Positions 1 through 9,577 are shown, counted from the stretch's first letter. The stretch: 64,000 bases of DNA from Amycolatopsis camponoti (GCF_902497555.1 NZ_CABVGP010000002.1:384501-448500), one strand, 5' to 3'. The notes: a model not told the origin generated them from the sequence alone. Numbers and translations are program-made.

Positions 1-120
1 TACGCGGTCGGCGGCCGTTCTGCCGGGCCGAAAGCCGCGTACCGCGCCTGGCACGCAGGAAGGCTTGCGCAGCAGGCGGTCCACCACAAAATCGGTTTGG
101 ATCGGACACTCACGGCATGA
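1..120 (+). CDS. C-terminal fragment of an unknown protein (runs off window start)
   Basis: Frame 1 is open from the window edge to a TGA at 118-120 and encodes 39 residues ending in GLDRTLTA. Codon third positions are mostly G or C, as expected for real coding sequence here, whereas the other frames look random. The fragment is too short to assign a family. It converges with the oxidoreductase gene on the other strand. Confidence 0.4.
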   Translation, partial: YAVGGRSAGPKAAYRAWHAGRLAQQAVHHKIGLDRTLTA

Positions 121-150
121 CGATCCGTCCCGGGATCGGTTCGGTGTTGT
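121..150 (+). terminator. Possible weak terminator between convergent genes
   Basis: A 6-bp inverted repeat, CGATCC (121-126) and GGATCG (133-138), separated by 6 bases, lies directly after the stop of the first ORF and is followed by a T-rich stretch. The stem is short, so this is only suggestive. Confidence 0.3.
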
Positions 151-164
151 TCTTGGTTTCCTTG

Positions 165-1271
165 TCAGAGGCCGGGGAGAGACACTCGTCGTCCTTCGGC
201 GGCGGACCGGCCGATCGCGTCCAGGAGCCGGTGCCGTTTGACGGCGTGGGTGAAGTCCGGGGCGGTCGCGGTGCCGTGGGTGAGATCGTCGCGGATCGCC
301 GCGTAGGCGTGCGCCAAGGTGTGCGTCGGTGTTCCGGCCAGCTGAGGGTAGTCGTCGTAGCCGTCGGGCAAGGTCAGCTCCGACAGCCCGGCACGCCCGT
401 GTGAGCCGCGGACCGTGACGGGGCCGAGGTGCGGGTACCCGGTGGCGGCGGTGACCTCGAGGGTTCCCTCGGTGCCGTCGACGAGAAGAGAGAAGCCAGG
501 TCCCGACAGCGTCCCGCCGCGGTGGTGGGCGGAGAGAACGGCTCCGCCCGGCAACGTGCCCGAGACGGCGATCTGGTCCTCGGCCGTCATCGGGACCGTC
601 CGGCCGGTGCCGCTCAACGGGACGAGCGGTCGCCGGACCGCTGTCGAAGCGACCACGTCCTGCAACTCGCCGACGATCATGGACACCAGGTCGATGGCGT
701 GCCCGAAGGCGATGGTGAGCATCGTGGCCCCGAGTGCGCGTTCGAGCGTGTATCGCATGCGCTCGGAGACGGGGGTGCCCCACTCGACCGATGCCGCCAG
801 CACCGTCGCGGACAGGACCTTTCCCACGTATCCGCCGGCGACGAGGTCGGCCAGCCAGCGGGCGGTGGGGGAGGAACGCCCTTGGAGCCCGATGAAGGTA
901 CGCGTCCCGCGGGCGGCTCGGTGCAGTTCTCCGGCCTCGGTCAAATCGACGGCGAGCGGCCACTCGCTGAGCACCGGCACTCCCGCCGCCAGCACGGGCA
1001 AGATCAGCTCGCGATGCCTGGGCACCTGGACCGCGACGACCACCAGGTCGACGTTCTCGTCCTCGGCGAGCTGCTGGACCGACGCGTAGCCGGGCACCCC
1101 GAACGCGGCGCCGGCCGCGACCGCCGAGGCTTCGGAACTCGTCGCCAGAGCGGTCAGTTCCAGGCCGTCGACGGCCGAAAGCGCGGGCAGGTGTGCTCCG
1201 GACGCCCATCCTCCCGACGCGCTCAGGCCCACGATCCCGACCCCGATCGGCCGTTTTCCGGGTTCTGCCAT
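165..1271 (-). CDS. Gfo/Idh/MocA family oxidoreductase
   Basis: The protein has 368 residues. The N-terminus (GVGIVGLSASGGWASG) is a dinucleotide-binding Rossmann start of the Gfo/Idh/MocA family. It is followed by the typical segment in which a strand reaches VVVAVQVPRH and then a conserved LSEWPLA, the position where most family members have EKP; here E is kept but K is replaced by W. The C-terminal half is the alpha/beta substrate-binding domain. Family members oxidise or reduce sugars, inositols or small carbonyls with NAD(P); the substrate cannot be read here. I chose the ATG at 1271 because AAGGAAG lies just upstream; the longer ORF would overlap the regulator gene. It is co-oriented with the TetR gene 22 bp upstream and probably co-transcribed. 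Confidence 0.8.
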   Translation of the reverse strand: MAEPGKRPIGVGIVGLSASGGWASGAHLPALSAVDGLELTALATSSEASAVAAGAAFGVPGYASVQQLAEDENVDLVVVAVQVPRHRELILPVLAAGVPVLSEWPLAVDLTEAGELHRAARGTRTFIGLQGRSSPTARWLADLVAGGYVGKVLSATVLAASVEWGTPVSERMRYTLERALGATMLTIAFGHAIDLVSMIVGELQDVVASTAVRRPLVPLSGTGRTVPMTAEDQIAVSGTLPGGAVLSAHHRGGTLSGPGFSLLVDGTEGTLEVTAATGYPHLGPVTVRGSHGRAGLSELTLPDGYDDYPQLAGTPTHTLAHAYAAIRDDLTHGTATAPDFTHAVKRHRLLDAIGRSAAEGRRVSLPGL

Positions 1272-1293
1272 CGTCTTCCTTTGGCATCGCCGG

Positions 1294-1917
1294 CTACGAC
1301 GTGCGGGGGTGCTGACCCGGCCAGGCGAGCAGCGCGGTGGCGGCGATCTCATCGAGTTCGGCGGTCCCCAGGCCGTTCGCGGCCTGGACCGCGATGCCGA
1401 ACCCCATCGTCATGACGAACCGGGCGAGACGCCTCGGATCGGCGTCCGGCCCGAGGTCGCCCTCGTCGACCGCCCGCCGGAAGCGCTCCTCGAGCCGTAC
1501 GCCCGCATCGTTGCGCCAGTCGACGAGCACATCGTGCGCCGGGCGGCCCTGCTCGCTCAGCGCCAGTGCGCCCTGAACGGACAGGCACCCGGCGGGCGCG
1601 CCGGGCGATGTCGTGGTCCGGACGGCTCCGCGAAGGAACGCCTCGGCCACCCCTCGTGCCGTGGGCTCGTGCAGGGCGCGCGTCGCGTAGGAGGCGGGGC
1701 CCTCGGCGTAGCGCTTCACCGCCTTGCGGAAGAGCTGCTCCTTGTTGCCGAAGGCGGCATACATGCTCGACTTGGTGATCCCCATGGCACCGGTCAGATC
1801 CGTCAGGCTCGTGCCGTCGTAGCCCCGAGCCCAGAACACCTGCATGGCGCACTCCAGCGCCTCGTCGATGTCGAACTCCCGGGGGCGGCCGAACGCTGTG
1901 CTCCCCGAACCACCCAT
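1294..1917 (-). CDS. TetR/AcrR family transcriptional regulator
   Basis: The protein has 207 residues. The N-terminal 60 or so residues form a canonical TetR helix-turn-helix: FDIDEALECAMQVFWARGY, then TSLTDLTGAMGITKSSMYA and FGNKEQLF. The remaining residues form the all-helical ligand-binding and dimerisation domain, including a conserved GCLSVQGAL segment typical of the subgroup annotated as TetR_C_16/YcdC-like. It is transcribed divergently from the aldo/keto reductase at 2053, with two related palindromic sites between them, so it likely represses both directions. The gene lies directly upstream of the Gfo/Idh/MocA gene. The inducer is unknown. Confidence 0.88.
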   Translation of the reverse strand: MGGSGSTAFGRPREFDIDEALECAMQVFWARGYDGTSLTDLTGAMGITKSSMYAAFGNKEQLFRKAVKRYAEGPASYATRALHEPTARGVAEAFLRGAVRTTTSPGAPAGCLSVQGALALSEQGRPAHDVLVDWRNDAGVRLEERFRRAVDEGDLGPDADPRRLARFVMTMGFGIAVQAANGLGTAELDEIAATALLAWPGQHPRTS

Positions 1918-1969
1918 GGCGGCGTCCTCCTCGTTCCAGAGCCACCGGCTCTCGTCACAGCAGACTTTA

Positions 1970-2014
1970 GTACCGAGCGGTCCTGATGTGCTAGCGTTCT
2001 GTACCGATCGGAAC
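1970..2014. promoter_or_regulatory. Two palindromic operator candidates in the TetR / aldo-keto reductase divergent region
   Basis: GTACCGAGCGGTCC (1970-1983) and GTACCGATCGGAAC (2001-2014) share the core GTACCGANCGG. The second is a near-perfect palindrome centred on CCGATCGG. Their starts are 31 bp apart, close to three helical turns. This is the expected layout for autoregulation by the adjacent TetR protein; binding itself is inferred. Confidence 0.5.
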
Positions 2015-2052
2015 TTAAAGCGGTCGACCTCACGTCAGAAAAGGACATCAGG

Positions 2053-3024
<972 letters not shown>

Positions 3025-3051
3025 CCGACGATCACACTTTCAGGGGAACAC

Positions 3052-4074
3052 ATGAGAAAGAAAATGACGGTCCTGACCAGAACAGTCGTCGCCGTCGTCA
3101 CCGCGGCCACCGCCGTCGTGGGGACCGGCCTGGTCTCGGCCGATGCCGCCGTGACCGCAAGACCGGAGTCGGCTGCCGTGCAGAGCACCGCCACCCGGAC
3201 CGGCGAACCGGCCAACCGGCCGCCGACCGGCTACCAGTCGAACTACGCGTGGGTGAACGGTTTCCGGATGCATTACCTCCGTGGAGGCAGCGGCTCACCG
3301 GTCGTTCTCCTGCACGGTTTTCCGCAGACGTCCGCCGAGTGGGAGCCGCAACTTCAGGCCCTCGCCAAGAACCACACGGTGATCGCTGTCGACCTTCGTG
3401 GAACAGGTGACTCCTCGGTTCCGGAGACCGGCTACGACACGACACAGCTGGCTGACGACGTCCACACGCTGCTCGCCCGCCTCAACCTCGACAAGGGCAT
3501 CCAGATCGTGGCCCACGACATCGGCGCGTGGATCGCCTACCCTTACGCCGCGATGTGGCCCACCGAGGTCAGCAGGATGGTGGTGATGGAGGGGCCCATC
3601 CCCGACCGGTCCCTCTACACGTTCCCGGCTTTCTCTCCCGAGGGCGAGCTTTCGACGTGGCACCTGGGATTCTTCCAGAAGGACTTCGCTCAGGATCTGG
3701 TCCGTGGGCACGAGCGCGACCTGGTCAAGGGGTTCATCGAGCAGTACCTGGCCGTGGACAGTGCGTTCGATGACGGCGACTACGAGTTCTACGCCCGATA
3801 CCTCCGCGAGCCCGGCCGGTTCAAGGCGTGGATGGCCATGTACCAAGCGCTGCACACCGACATCGCCCAGAACGAGAAGTTCCGCGGGGCGGGGCTGCTG
3901 AAGATGCCGGTCCTGGCCGTCGGCGGCGAAGAGGCGCTGAGCGGTGCCGTCGGTACACAGTGGAAGGGTTACGCCTCGAACGTCGAGACCCGGGTAATGG
4001 CCGACACCGGCCACTGGCTCACCGAAGAACGACCGCGGGAACTCACCGCGCTGCTGCTGGAGTTTCTGCGCTGA
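3052..4074 (+). CDS. Secreted alpha/beta hydrolase, epoxide hydrolase / haloalkanoate dehalogenase type
   Basis: The protein has 340 residues. Residues 1-32 form a signal peptide: a basic start (MRKKMTVLTR), a hydrophobic run and an SADA-type cleavage region. The mature part has the alpha/beta hydrolase features: an oxyanion motif HGFPQTSAEW around residue 89, an aspartate nucleophile in VAHDIGAW (Asp156), and a catalytic His near 321 in ADTGHWLTEE. An Asp rather than Ser nucleophile points to epoxide hydrolases and fluoroacetate or haloalkane dehalogenases. A helical cap occupies roughly residues 185-265. It would act outside the membrane on small electrophilic compounds; the exact substrate is unknown. 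A strong terminator follows. Confidence 0.85.
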   Translation: MRKKMTVLTRTVVAVVTAATAVVGTGLVSADAAVTARPESAAVQSTATRTGEPANRPPTGYQSNYAWVNGFRMHYLRGGSGSPVVLLHGFPQTSAEWEPQLQALAKNHTVIAVDLRGTGDSSVPETGYDTTQLADDVHTLLARLNLDKGIQIVAHDIGAWIAYPYAAMWPTEVSRMVVMEGPIPDRSLYTFPAFSPEGELSTWHLGFFQKDFAQDLVRGHERDLVKGFIEQYLAVDSAFDDGDYEFYARYLREPGRFKAWMAMYQALHTDIAQNEKFRGAGLLKMPVLAVGGEEALSGAVGTQWKGYASNVETRVMADTGHWLTEERPRELTALLLEFLR

Positions 4075-4103
4075 CGGCTGGAAACGCTGAAGCCAACCGC
4101 TGA

Positions 4104-4147
4104 ACATCAGGGCGTGCACTGTCCGAGGACCGTGCACGCCCTGACGT
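4104..4147 (+). terminator. Rho-independent terminator
   Basis: CAGGGCGTGCAC (4108-4119) pairs perfectly with GTGCACGCCCTG (4132-4143). With one mismatch the stem extends to 16 bp, with a 12-base loop. It lies 30 bp after the hydrolase stop. Confidence 0.75.
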
Positions 4148-4343
4148 TCTCGATGCGGTGGCCGCCGATCCTCGAGGGCCCGTGGCGTCGACTACGGTCA
4201 GGCGCACCCGAGCCTTCGCCACACGGCGGATGGGAACCACACAGTTGCGAGCCAACGGTTGGGCGTGACCGAGTGGGCTCGAGAGCTGGAGCGAGCGGGG
4301 CTCGCCCCGTCGACGGTGAGCTGGAGCACAAGATCACACCGCA

Positions 4344-4427
4344 AGCCGATCACCGAAGATCGAACCCGGAACGCGAAAAACCCCTCCGACCAGCCACAAC
4401 GGCTGAAACGAAGGGGTTCTGCGAGAG
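4344..4427 (-). repeat. tRNA downstream flank with terminator (copy 1)
   Basis: This stretch resembles 9516-9598 over its whole length: both start with GC[C/G]GATCACC[G/C]AAGATCG and end with GGTTCTGCGAGAG. It contains a hairpin with stem AACCCCT (4379-4385) and AGGGGTT (4412-4418). On the minus strand this is followed by a run of T, as expected for the terminator of a minus-strand tRNA gene whose 3' end begins at 4428. Confidence 0.6.
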
Positions 4428-4617
4428 TGGAGCTAAGGGGACTCGAACCCCTGGCCCCTCACTGCCAGTGAGGGCCGATCATGGTCCTGACCTGCGGCGA
4501 TGGAGAATCGCCTAGTGAAATGATGCGCTTCGGTGCCGTTCTTGGCAACTGGGTGTTGTTGAGCGCGATTGCGGCAGGGGGTTTGCCCCAGCTGTGCCCC
4601 GGCGAAATTAGTGAGAG
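4428..4617 (-). repeat. Attachment-site scar: 3' half of tRNA-Ala(GGC) plus 140-bp arm (copy A)
   Basis: On the minus strand the last ~50 bases read as the anticodon arm, variable loop, T-arm and acceptor 3' strand of tRNA-Ala: the anticodon loop is CTGGCAG (anticodon GGC), the T-loop is GGTTCGAGTCC, and the 3' end is TTAGCTCCA. The 5' half of the tRNA is missing, so this is not a functional gene. The next ~140 bases (to GTGAGAG at 4617) match 52141-52283 closely. This is the signature of a tyrosine-integrase element that inserted at a tRNA 3' end. Confidence 0.8.
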
Positions 4618-4972
4618 GAATGGCCGCGCTCGTATCGAACATCCGGTGCAGCTGGCAGGCGGTCCGGGCTTGGATCCACCCGAGGGGAACCAGGTCGGGC
4701 CGTGTCGTGTGCCCTTGCTCTGACCGTTGCCTTGAGTTGTGCCCTTGTCCCGGCTGCTCTTTGGGCTGATCGTGCGGACGACATCCGATCTGGTCGAACA
4801 GCCGTGCGCCGCCTTCTCCGATGTCCTCCCGGCAGTCTGCACCCGAGCCCGACGACCTGCGCATCTCGGCGCGTGCTTGCGTCGCGGCAGCGTGGTGCCG
4901 GCATCGGCGAGTGTTCGCGCTGGTGGCGAAGGAGGGAGCCACGACAGCTCCCATGGCTCCGAAGAGCGCTGT
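4618..4972. other. Non-coding stretch, nothing recognised
   Basis: Open frames here overlap the tRNA scar and have no coding-like codon use. I see no hairpin, repeat or RNA gene that I can name. It separates the attachment scar from the TetR promoter. Confidence 0.5.
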
Positions 4973-5018
4973 TTGACAACGCGTTTTCGACAGCCTACTT
5001 TCGAAAAGACGTTTTCGA
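4973..5018 (+). promoter_or_regulatory. Promoter and TetR-type operator of the 5075 operon
   Basis: A TTGACA hexamer (4973-4978) and a TACTTT hexamer (4996-5001) are separated by exactly 17 bp. Overlapping and following the -10 is a perfect palindrome, TCGAAAA-GACG-TTTTCGA (5001-5018). A further copy of CGTTTTCGA lies at 4982-4990 inside the spacer. This layout would let the TetR protein encoded at 5075 block its own promoter. Confidence 0.65.
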
Positions 5019-5074
5019 TACATGCCCGGCGAATGATCTCCCAGTGATCGACGCCGGGCTCGGAGGGTTCAGCC

Positions 5075-5689
5075 ATGAGCAAGCAGACGCCAACGCCGGC
5101 AGCGAGGTCGGTGCGGCGTAAGCGGCTGACCGCCGAGCGGGAACGCGAGATCCTGGACGCGACGTTCGAGCTGGTCGCCGAGGTCGGCTACGACCACGCC
5201 ACGGTCGACGAGGTCGCACGGCGCACCCGGTCCAGTACCGCCACGCTGTACCGGCAGTGGGACAACAAACCCACCCTGGTGATCACCGCGCTCCGCACGC
5301 GCAAGTACCCGCCGTTGCCCCCGATCGACACCGGTGACCTGCGCGGGGACCTGGTCGCACTGGCCCGGCACATGCCCCCACCGCATCCCGCGGGCGCCCC
5401 GACGCTCGGGATCTGGCAGGCGGTGATGTCCGACCCGGCGCTGGCCAGGGCCCTGCGGGACGTCCTGCTCGCCCCCTATGTCCAGGCGCTGCAAGCGATC
5501 CTGGAACGGCACGTCGAGCGAGGGGCGATCCGGCCGGACAACCCGGCGCTGGAGCATGCCGAGATGTTCCTGCTCGGCAGCTTCTTCATCGAGAAGCTCC
5601 TCAACGGCGAGGAAGCCACCGCGCGGCAGCTGATCGCCGTGATGGACGCCCTGCTGCTCCCTGCTCTCACCGCCGGCACGGCACGTTGA
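5075..5689 (+). CDS. TetR/AcrR family transcriptional regulator
   Basis: The protein has 204 residues. A basic N-terminal tail leads into the TetR DNA-binding domain: EILDATFELVAEVGYDHAT, VDEVARRTRSSTATLYRQW, then DNKPTLV. The C-terminal domain resembles the TetR_C_11-like group (MSDPALARALRDVLLAP). GGAGGG at 5062-5067 precedes the ATG at 5075. It is the first gene of an operon with an SDR and an MDR oxidoreductase and sits behind a self-operator-like palindrome, so it is probably the autorepressor of the three genes. The inducer is unknown, likely a small carbonyl or aromatic compound. Confidence 0.88.
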   Translation: MSKQTPTPAARSVRRKRLTAEREREILDATFELVAEVGYDHATVDEVARRTRSSTATLYRQWDNKPTLVITALRTRKYPPLPPIDTGDLRGDLVALARHMPPPHPAGAPTLGIWQAVMSDPALARALRDVLLAPYVQALQAILERHVERGAIRPDNPALEHAEMFLLGSFFIEKLLNGEEATARQLIAVMDALLLPALTAGTAR

Positions 5690-5700
5690 AAGGCACATCG

Positions 5701-6747
5701 ATGACCAGCAGTTCCAGCGACACCATCCTCGTCACCGGAGGCTCCGGGTTTCTGGGCGGTCGCATCATCGCCCAGGCCCTGGCCGCGGGCTACCGCGTGC
5801 GCACCACAGTGCGCTCCCCAGATCGCGAACCCCGGGTCCGGCAGAACCTCGAGGCCATGGGCGTCTCCGCGGGCGAAGCACTCACCTTCGTCACGGCCGA
5901 CCTCACTGGCGACGCGGGCTGGACCGACGCCGTGGCCGGCTGCCGGTATGTCCTGCACGTCGCCTCTCCGTTCCCCGCCGGGGAGCCCGAGCACGAGGAC
6001 GAGCTGATCGTGCCCGCGCGGGAAGGCACGCTGCGAGTGCTGCGCGCCGCGCGTGACGCCCGGGTGCAGCGGGTGGTCGTCACGTCCTCGTTCGCCGCGA
6101 TCGGCTACGGCCACCCCCAAACGGATCGCGCGTTCACCGAAGAGGACTGGACGGACACGACCGGGCCGATCACCCCGTACATCAAATCCAAGGCCGTGGC
6201 CGAACGCGCGGCGTGGGAGTTCGTCGAGCACGAGGGCAACGGCCTGGAGCTGGCCGTGGTCAACCCGGTCGGCATCTTCGGCCCGGTCGTCGGCGCCGAT
6301 TCCTCCTCTTCGATCGGCATGATCAGCCAGCTGTTCACGGGCGCCACGCCCGGCACGCCTCGCCTGTACTTCGCGGTGGTCGACGTCCGGGACGCCGCCG
6401 ACCTGCACCTGCGCGCGATGACCAGCCCCAAGGCCGCCGGGCAGCGGTTCATCGCCGCGGCGGGCGACGCCGTGTCCCTGCACGAAATCGCCCTGGCCAT
6501 CCGCGACCGGCTCGGCGACGCGGCGAACGCGGTGCCCGCCACCGAACTCCCCGACGACGTGATCCGTGCCGCGGCCGAGAACACCCCCGCGTTGCAGGGC
6601 ATGCTGCCCAACCTCGGCGTGATCCGCCACGTCTCCAACGAGAAGGCCCGCACGCTACTCGGGTGGCGACCGCGCTCCGCCGCGGACACCGTCGTCGCGA
6701 CCGCGGAAAGCCTGCTCGCCCTCGGTCTGCTCCCGACCGGCTCGTAG
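5701..6747 (+). CDS. Extended short-chain dehydrogenase / NAD-dependent epimerase family protein
   Basis: The protein has 348 residues from the ATG at 5701; a TTG at 5686 is possible but overlaps the TetR stop. The N-terminus has the extended-SDR cofactor motif TGGSGFLGG (residues 12-20). The active site is the YxxxK pair in TPYIKSKAVAERAAWEF. It then carries the PVGIFGP segment typical of dihydroflavonol reductase and cinnamoyl-CoA reductase-like enzymes. It probably reduces a ketone or aldehyde with NADPH in the cytosol. It follows the TetR gene by 11 bp and is followed closely by a quinone-oxidoreductase-like gene, suggesting a regulated reduction or detoxification operon. Confidence 0.85.
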   Translation: MTSSSSDTILVTGGSGFLGGRIIAQALAAGYRVRTTVRSPDREPRVRQNLEAMGVSAGEALTFVTADLTGDAGWTDAVAGCRYVLHVASPFPAGEPEHEDELIVPAREGTLRVLRAARDARVQRVVVTSSFAAIGYGHPQTDRAFTEEDWTDTTGPITPYIKSKAVAERAAWEFVEHEGNGLELAVVNPVGIFGPVVGADSSSSIGMISQLFTGATPGTPRLYFAVVDVRDAADLHLRAMTSPKAAGQRFIAAAGDAVSLHEIALAIRDRLGDAANAVPATELPDDVIRAAAENTPALQGMLPNLGVIRHVSNEKARTLLGWRPRSAADTVVATAESLLALGLLPTGS

Positions 6748-6773
6748 CAACATATGTCCTTAGTGGAGGTTCA

Positions 6774-7724
6774 ATGCGCGCGGTGGTGATGTCCGGCTAC
6801 GGCAGGCCGGACGTGCTGAACATGTCCGAGGTCGACCTCCCCGAACCCGGTGATGGCCAGATCCGGCTGGCCGTCCGGCTGGCGGGCGTCGGCCCGACCG
6901 ACCTGGCGATCCGAGGCGGCCACCTGCGGCACGCGTTCCCGATGACCGATCCCGCGATCCTCGGCTTCGAGGCGGCAGGTGTCGTCGACGCGGTCGGCCC
7001 AGGGGTCGACGACGTCGCGCCGGGCGACGAGGTCGCCGCGTCCTTACCCGGCCTGGGCGGTTATGCCGAGTACGTGGTGGCGGACTACTGGGTCCGCAAG
7101 CCCGAGGCGGTCAGCTGGGCGGACGCCGCCGCGGTTCCTGCCTCGGGCGAGGCCGCCGTGCGCGTCCTGCGCCTGCTCGGGGTCACCGCAGGCGAGACGC
7201 TGCTGATCCTCGGCGGAGCAGGCGCGGTCGGGACCATCGCCACACAACTGGCCGTCGCGGCCGGCGTCACCGTGATCTCGGCTGTACGCGAACAGGACTT
7301 CGCCGTGACCGGGCAGTGGGGTGCGACTCCGATCGATTACACCCGGCCGCTCGGCGACAGCGTGACCGCGGTGGACGCCGTGTTCGACGCGGCCGGCCGC
7401 TCCGACCTCGGGACCGCGGTCCACCTGGCAGGTGGCCCGGAACGCGTGATCACACTGTCTGATCCACGCGGACCGCAGATCGGCGTCACCCTCTCCAGCT
7501 CCGTCCCGGGCGGGATCCGACCAGCGTTGAGCGAGGTGATGACCCGGCTCGGCGAGCAGCGCCTGACGCTTCGGCCGCACACGGTCCGGCCGCTGACCGA
7601 GGCCGCCGCCGTGCATGCAGGACTGGAATCCGGTGCCCTGCACACAAAAGTTCTCCTCGCCACGAGCAAGACGGGCCGTACGCCGTTGGAGGCTTTGCGC
7701 TCGACCGACCGCGAAGGGCGTTGA
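6774..7724 (+). CDS. MDR-family NADP-dependent oxidoreductase (quinone oxidoreductase-like)
   Basis: The protein has 316 residues starting at the ATG at 6774, with GTGGAGG immediately upstream; the open frame continues further 5' without a credible start. The N-terminal GroES-like domain starts MRAVVMSGYGRPDVL and contains GFEAAGVVDAVGPGV. The nucleotide-binding domain has LLILGGAGAVGTIATQLA. Zinc-ligand cysteines are absent, which places it with the zinc-free quinone oxidoreductases and enoyl reductases of the MDR superfamily. It is the last gene of the TetR-SDR-MDR operon. The substrate is unknown. Confidence 0.87.
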   Translation: MRAVVMSGYGRPDVLNMSEVDLPEPGDGQIRLAVRLAGVGPTDLAIRGGHLRHAFPMTDPAILGFEAAGVVDAVGPGVDDVAPGDEVAASLPGLGGYAEYVVADYWVRKPEAVSWADAAAVPASGEAAVRVLRLLGVTAGETLLILGGAGAVGTIATQLAVAAGVTVISAVREQDFAVTGQWGATPIDYTRPLGDSVTAVDAVFDAAGRSDLGTAVHLAGGPERVITLSDPRGPQIGVTLSSSVPGGIRPALSEVMTRLGEQRLTLRPHTVRPLTEAAAVHAGLESGALHTKVLLATSKTGRTPLEALRSTDREGR

Positions 7725-8145
7725 CAGCTCCCGACAGAGCAACAGTCCAGGGCTGGCGTACTCGTCGGACGTCAGCCGGTGCGGCCTCAGAACATCGACT
7801 CGCCGCCGTCATCGCGACTTGGACGCGGCCGACATGCCGCCAGATCATGTCGAAGCCCCAACCATGACCATATCCGCCCCTGCGTCGCCTCGGGCCATCC
7901 GCCCATCGGCTACTCAAGACTGGGCGATAAGACCGGGTCCGGCCAGACTCTGGTCCAAGGTGCTCGGTGAGTCGCTCCCACATTGCGGCTGCCGCCGGTG
8001 TCATGGGCGTGGCTCTCTCATGGCATGCGTCTCACCGAGCACCGGGCGAGGAGTGGCTGAAAGGGATTGTTCTGCTCGACGTGCGGTGCCCTCCTTGCTG
8101 ACATCGTCACGTCGAGGGTGATGCTGGGACGGCCTTATCTGGTGT
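7725..8145. other. Intergenic region before the integrase, with one long inverted repeat
   Basis: No convincing full gene is seen. A TTG-started frame from 8067 overlaps the integrase start and encodes a short CxxC...CxC segment (CSTC, then CGC). It could be a tiny zinc-ribbon protein or chance. A 13-bp inverted repeat is listed separately. Confidence 0.4.
7959..8043. repeat. 13-bp perfect inverted repeat with 59-base spacer
   Basis: GGTGCTCGGTGAG (7959-7971) and CTCACCGAGCACC (8031-8043) are exact reverse complements. They lie about 100 bp upstream of the integrase start. They could form a large RNA hairpin or be recombinase arm-type or regulatory sites. Confidence 0.5.
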
Positions 8146-9577
8146 GTGGATGTCGTCATGGCGTGGGTCGAGCAGACGGGTCAGGTTTCGTGGCGGGTCC
8201 GGTACCGCCGCGTGGACGGGACTGTGGGGTCGGTGCCGGGGTTTTGCAGTCGCCGGAGTGCGGAGGCCTACGCCGGTGACGTGAAGTCCGATCAACGGCG
8301 GCAGGTGTGGATCGACCCTGCGGGCGGCCGGCTCACATTGCGATCGTGGGAGCGGTGGTTGCCAATGCAGGATCTGGATCCCCGGACGGTGGACAACTAC
8401 GAGAGCTACCCGCGGTGCCACGTTCTCGTCCGGTTCGGCGCGACGCCGTTGGGGGAGATCACGGCGCTGGATGTGGATGCGTGGGTGAAGGAGTCGCGGG
8501 AGGCCGGCTACGCGACGGCGACGGTGGCGAGTTGGGCGAAGCTGCTGTCGATGATCTTGAGTGATGCGGTGAGGCAGCGGCTGATTTCGGTCAATCCGGT
8601 GTGGCAGCGGCGCCGGCGTGGTCGCCGGTCTTGGGCGATGGTGGCGGAGCGGGTGTGGGCGAGCCCGGGGCAGGTGCTGCGGATCGCGAATCAGGCTGGC
8701 GTGCTCGGGGGACCGGTGGCGCGGTTGCTGGTGATCACTGCGGCGTGGACGGGGTGCCGGTGGGGTGAGCTCGCGGCCCTGCACCGCGACAACCTCTACC
8801 TGGACGCCGGCCGGCTGGTCGTTGACGCCGAGGCCGGGTCCCTGCACGAGTCGCGAGGCCGGCGGTGGCTGGGTCCGCCGAAGACGCCGTCCTCGGCCCG
8901 CACCATCGCGCTGCCGCCGTTCCTGATCGGGCTGTTGCGTCGGCATCTGGAGACGCATCCGTTCGAGTTCGTGTTCACCAACGCGTGCGGCACCTGGTTG
9001 TGGCGCTCGAGCTTCGACCGCCGCGTGTTGCGGCCGGCGATCGACGGTGGTGGCAAGGCGGGGGTGCGGTTGTATGCGGTCCGGCCCGGGTTGACGTTCC
9101 ACGGGTTGCGGCACAGCCACAAGACGTGGCTGATCGCCGGAGGAGCTCCCGAGATCGCCCAGGCCCGCCGCTTGGGTCATCACCTGCCGAACCCGGGTCG
9201 TCGAGGTCTATTCGCACGTGGCGCCGGAGGTGGAGAGGCGGTTGCTGGCTGATCTGCAGCGCCGTTGGCAGAAGGCGACCCGCAGTCCGTATCCGAAAGG
9301 GCCGAAGCCGAAGGTGGCAGCGACAGGCAAGCCGCAGACGGCCCCGTCGGCTAAAGACACCCGATCGGTGCAGGCTGCCCCTATTGCCGCTGGTGGGAGG
9401 GACCACCTCGGCGGCACCGTCCGGGAGCGGCGGCGACGGGGTGCCAGAGGCCCGGCGGGCGGGAGCGTAGTGCTCCAGAAACGCCCCAGCAGTGACACCG
9501 ATGCACCGGTTGAAGCGGATCACCCAAGATCGTTCCGGGATACGAAGAAACCCCTTCGACCTGCCGGAACGGCGTGA
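8146..9577 (+). pseudogene. Tyrosine-type integrase, frameshifted before the catalytic tyrosine
   Basis: Residues 1-345 of the first frame read as a phage/AICE-type integrase. An N-terminal arm-binding region (WRVRYRRVDGTVGS) is followed by the core-binding domain and then the catalytic domain with Arg in TGCRWGE and the HxxR box in HGLRHSH. Just after LGHH the frame goes wrong. Shifting by one base at the CCCGGG run (9192-9197) restores VVEVYSHVAPEVERR, which contains the catalytic tyrosine (codon 9209-9211), and this second frame stays open to 9577. One extra C would explain it. As written the first frame lacks the nucleophile and should be inactive, unless ribosomal frameshifting or a sequencing error is involved. 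It lies next to a tRNA-derived repeat, as expected for an element integrase beside its attachment site. Confidence 0.8.

Noticed and set aside
4428..4480. Complete tRNA-Ala gene at 4428 or 52093
   Set aside because: Only the anticodon arm to the 3' end is present; no D-arm or 5' acceptor strand follows in either copy.
8067..8279. Zinc-ribbon mini-gene overlapping the integrase start
   Set aside because: It has a TTG start with poor ribosome-binding site spacing, and most of the frame overlaps the integrase; support is too weak for a separate gene.
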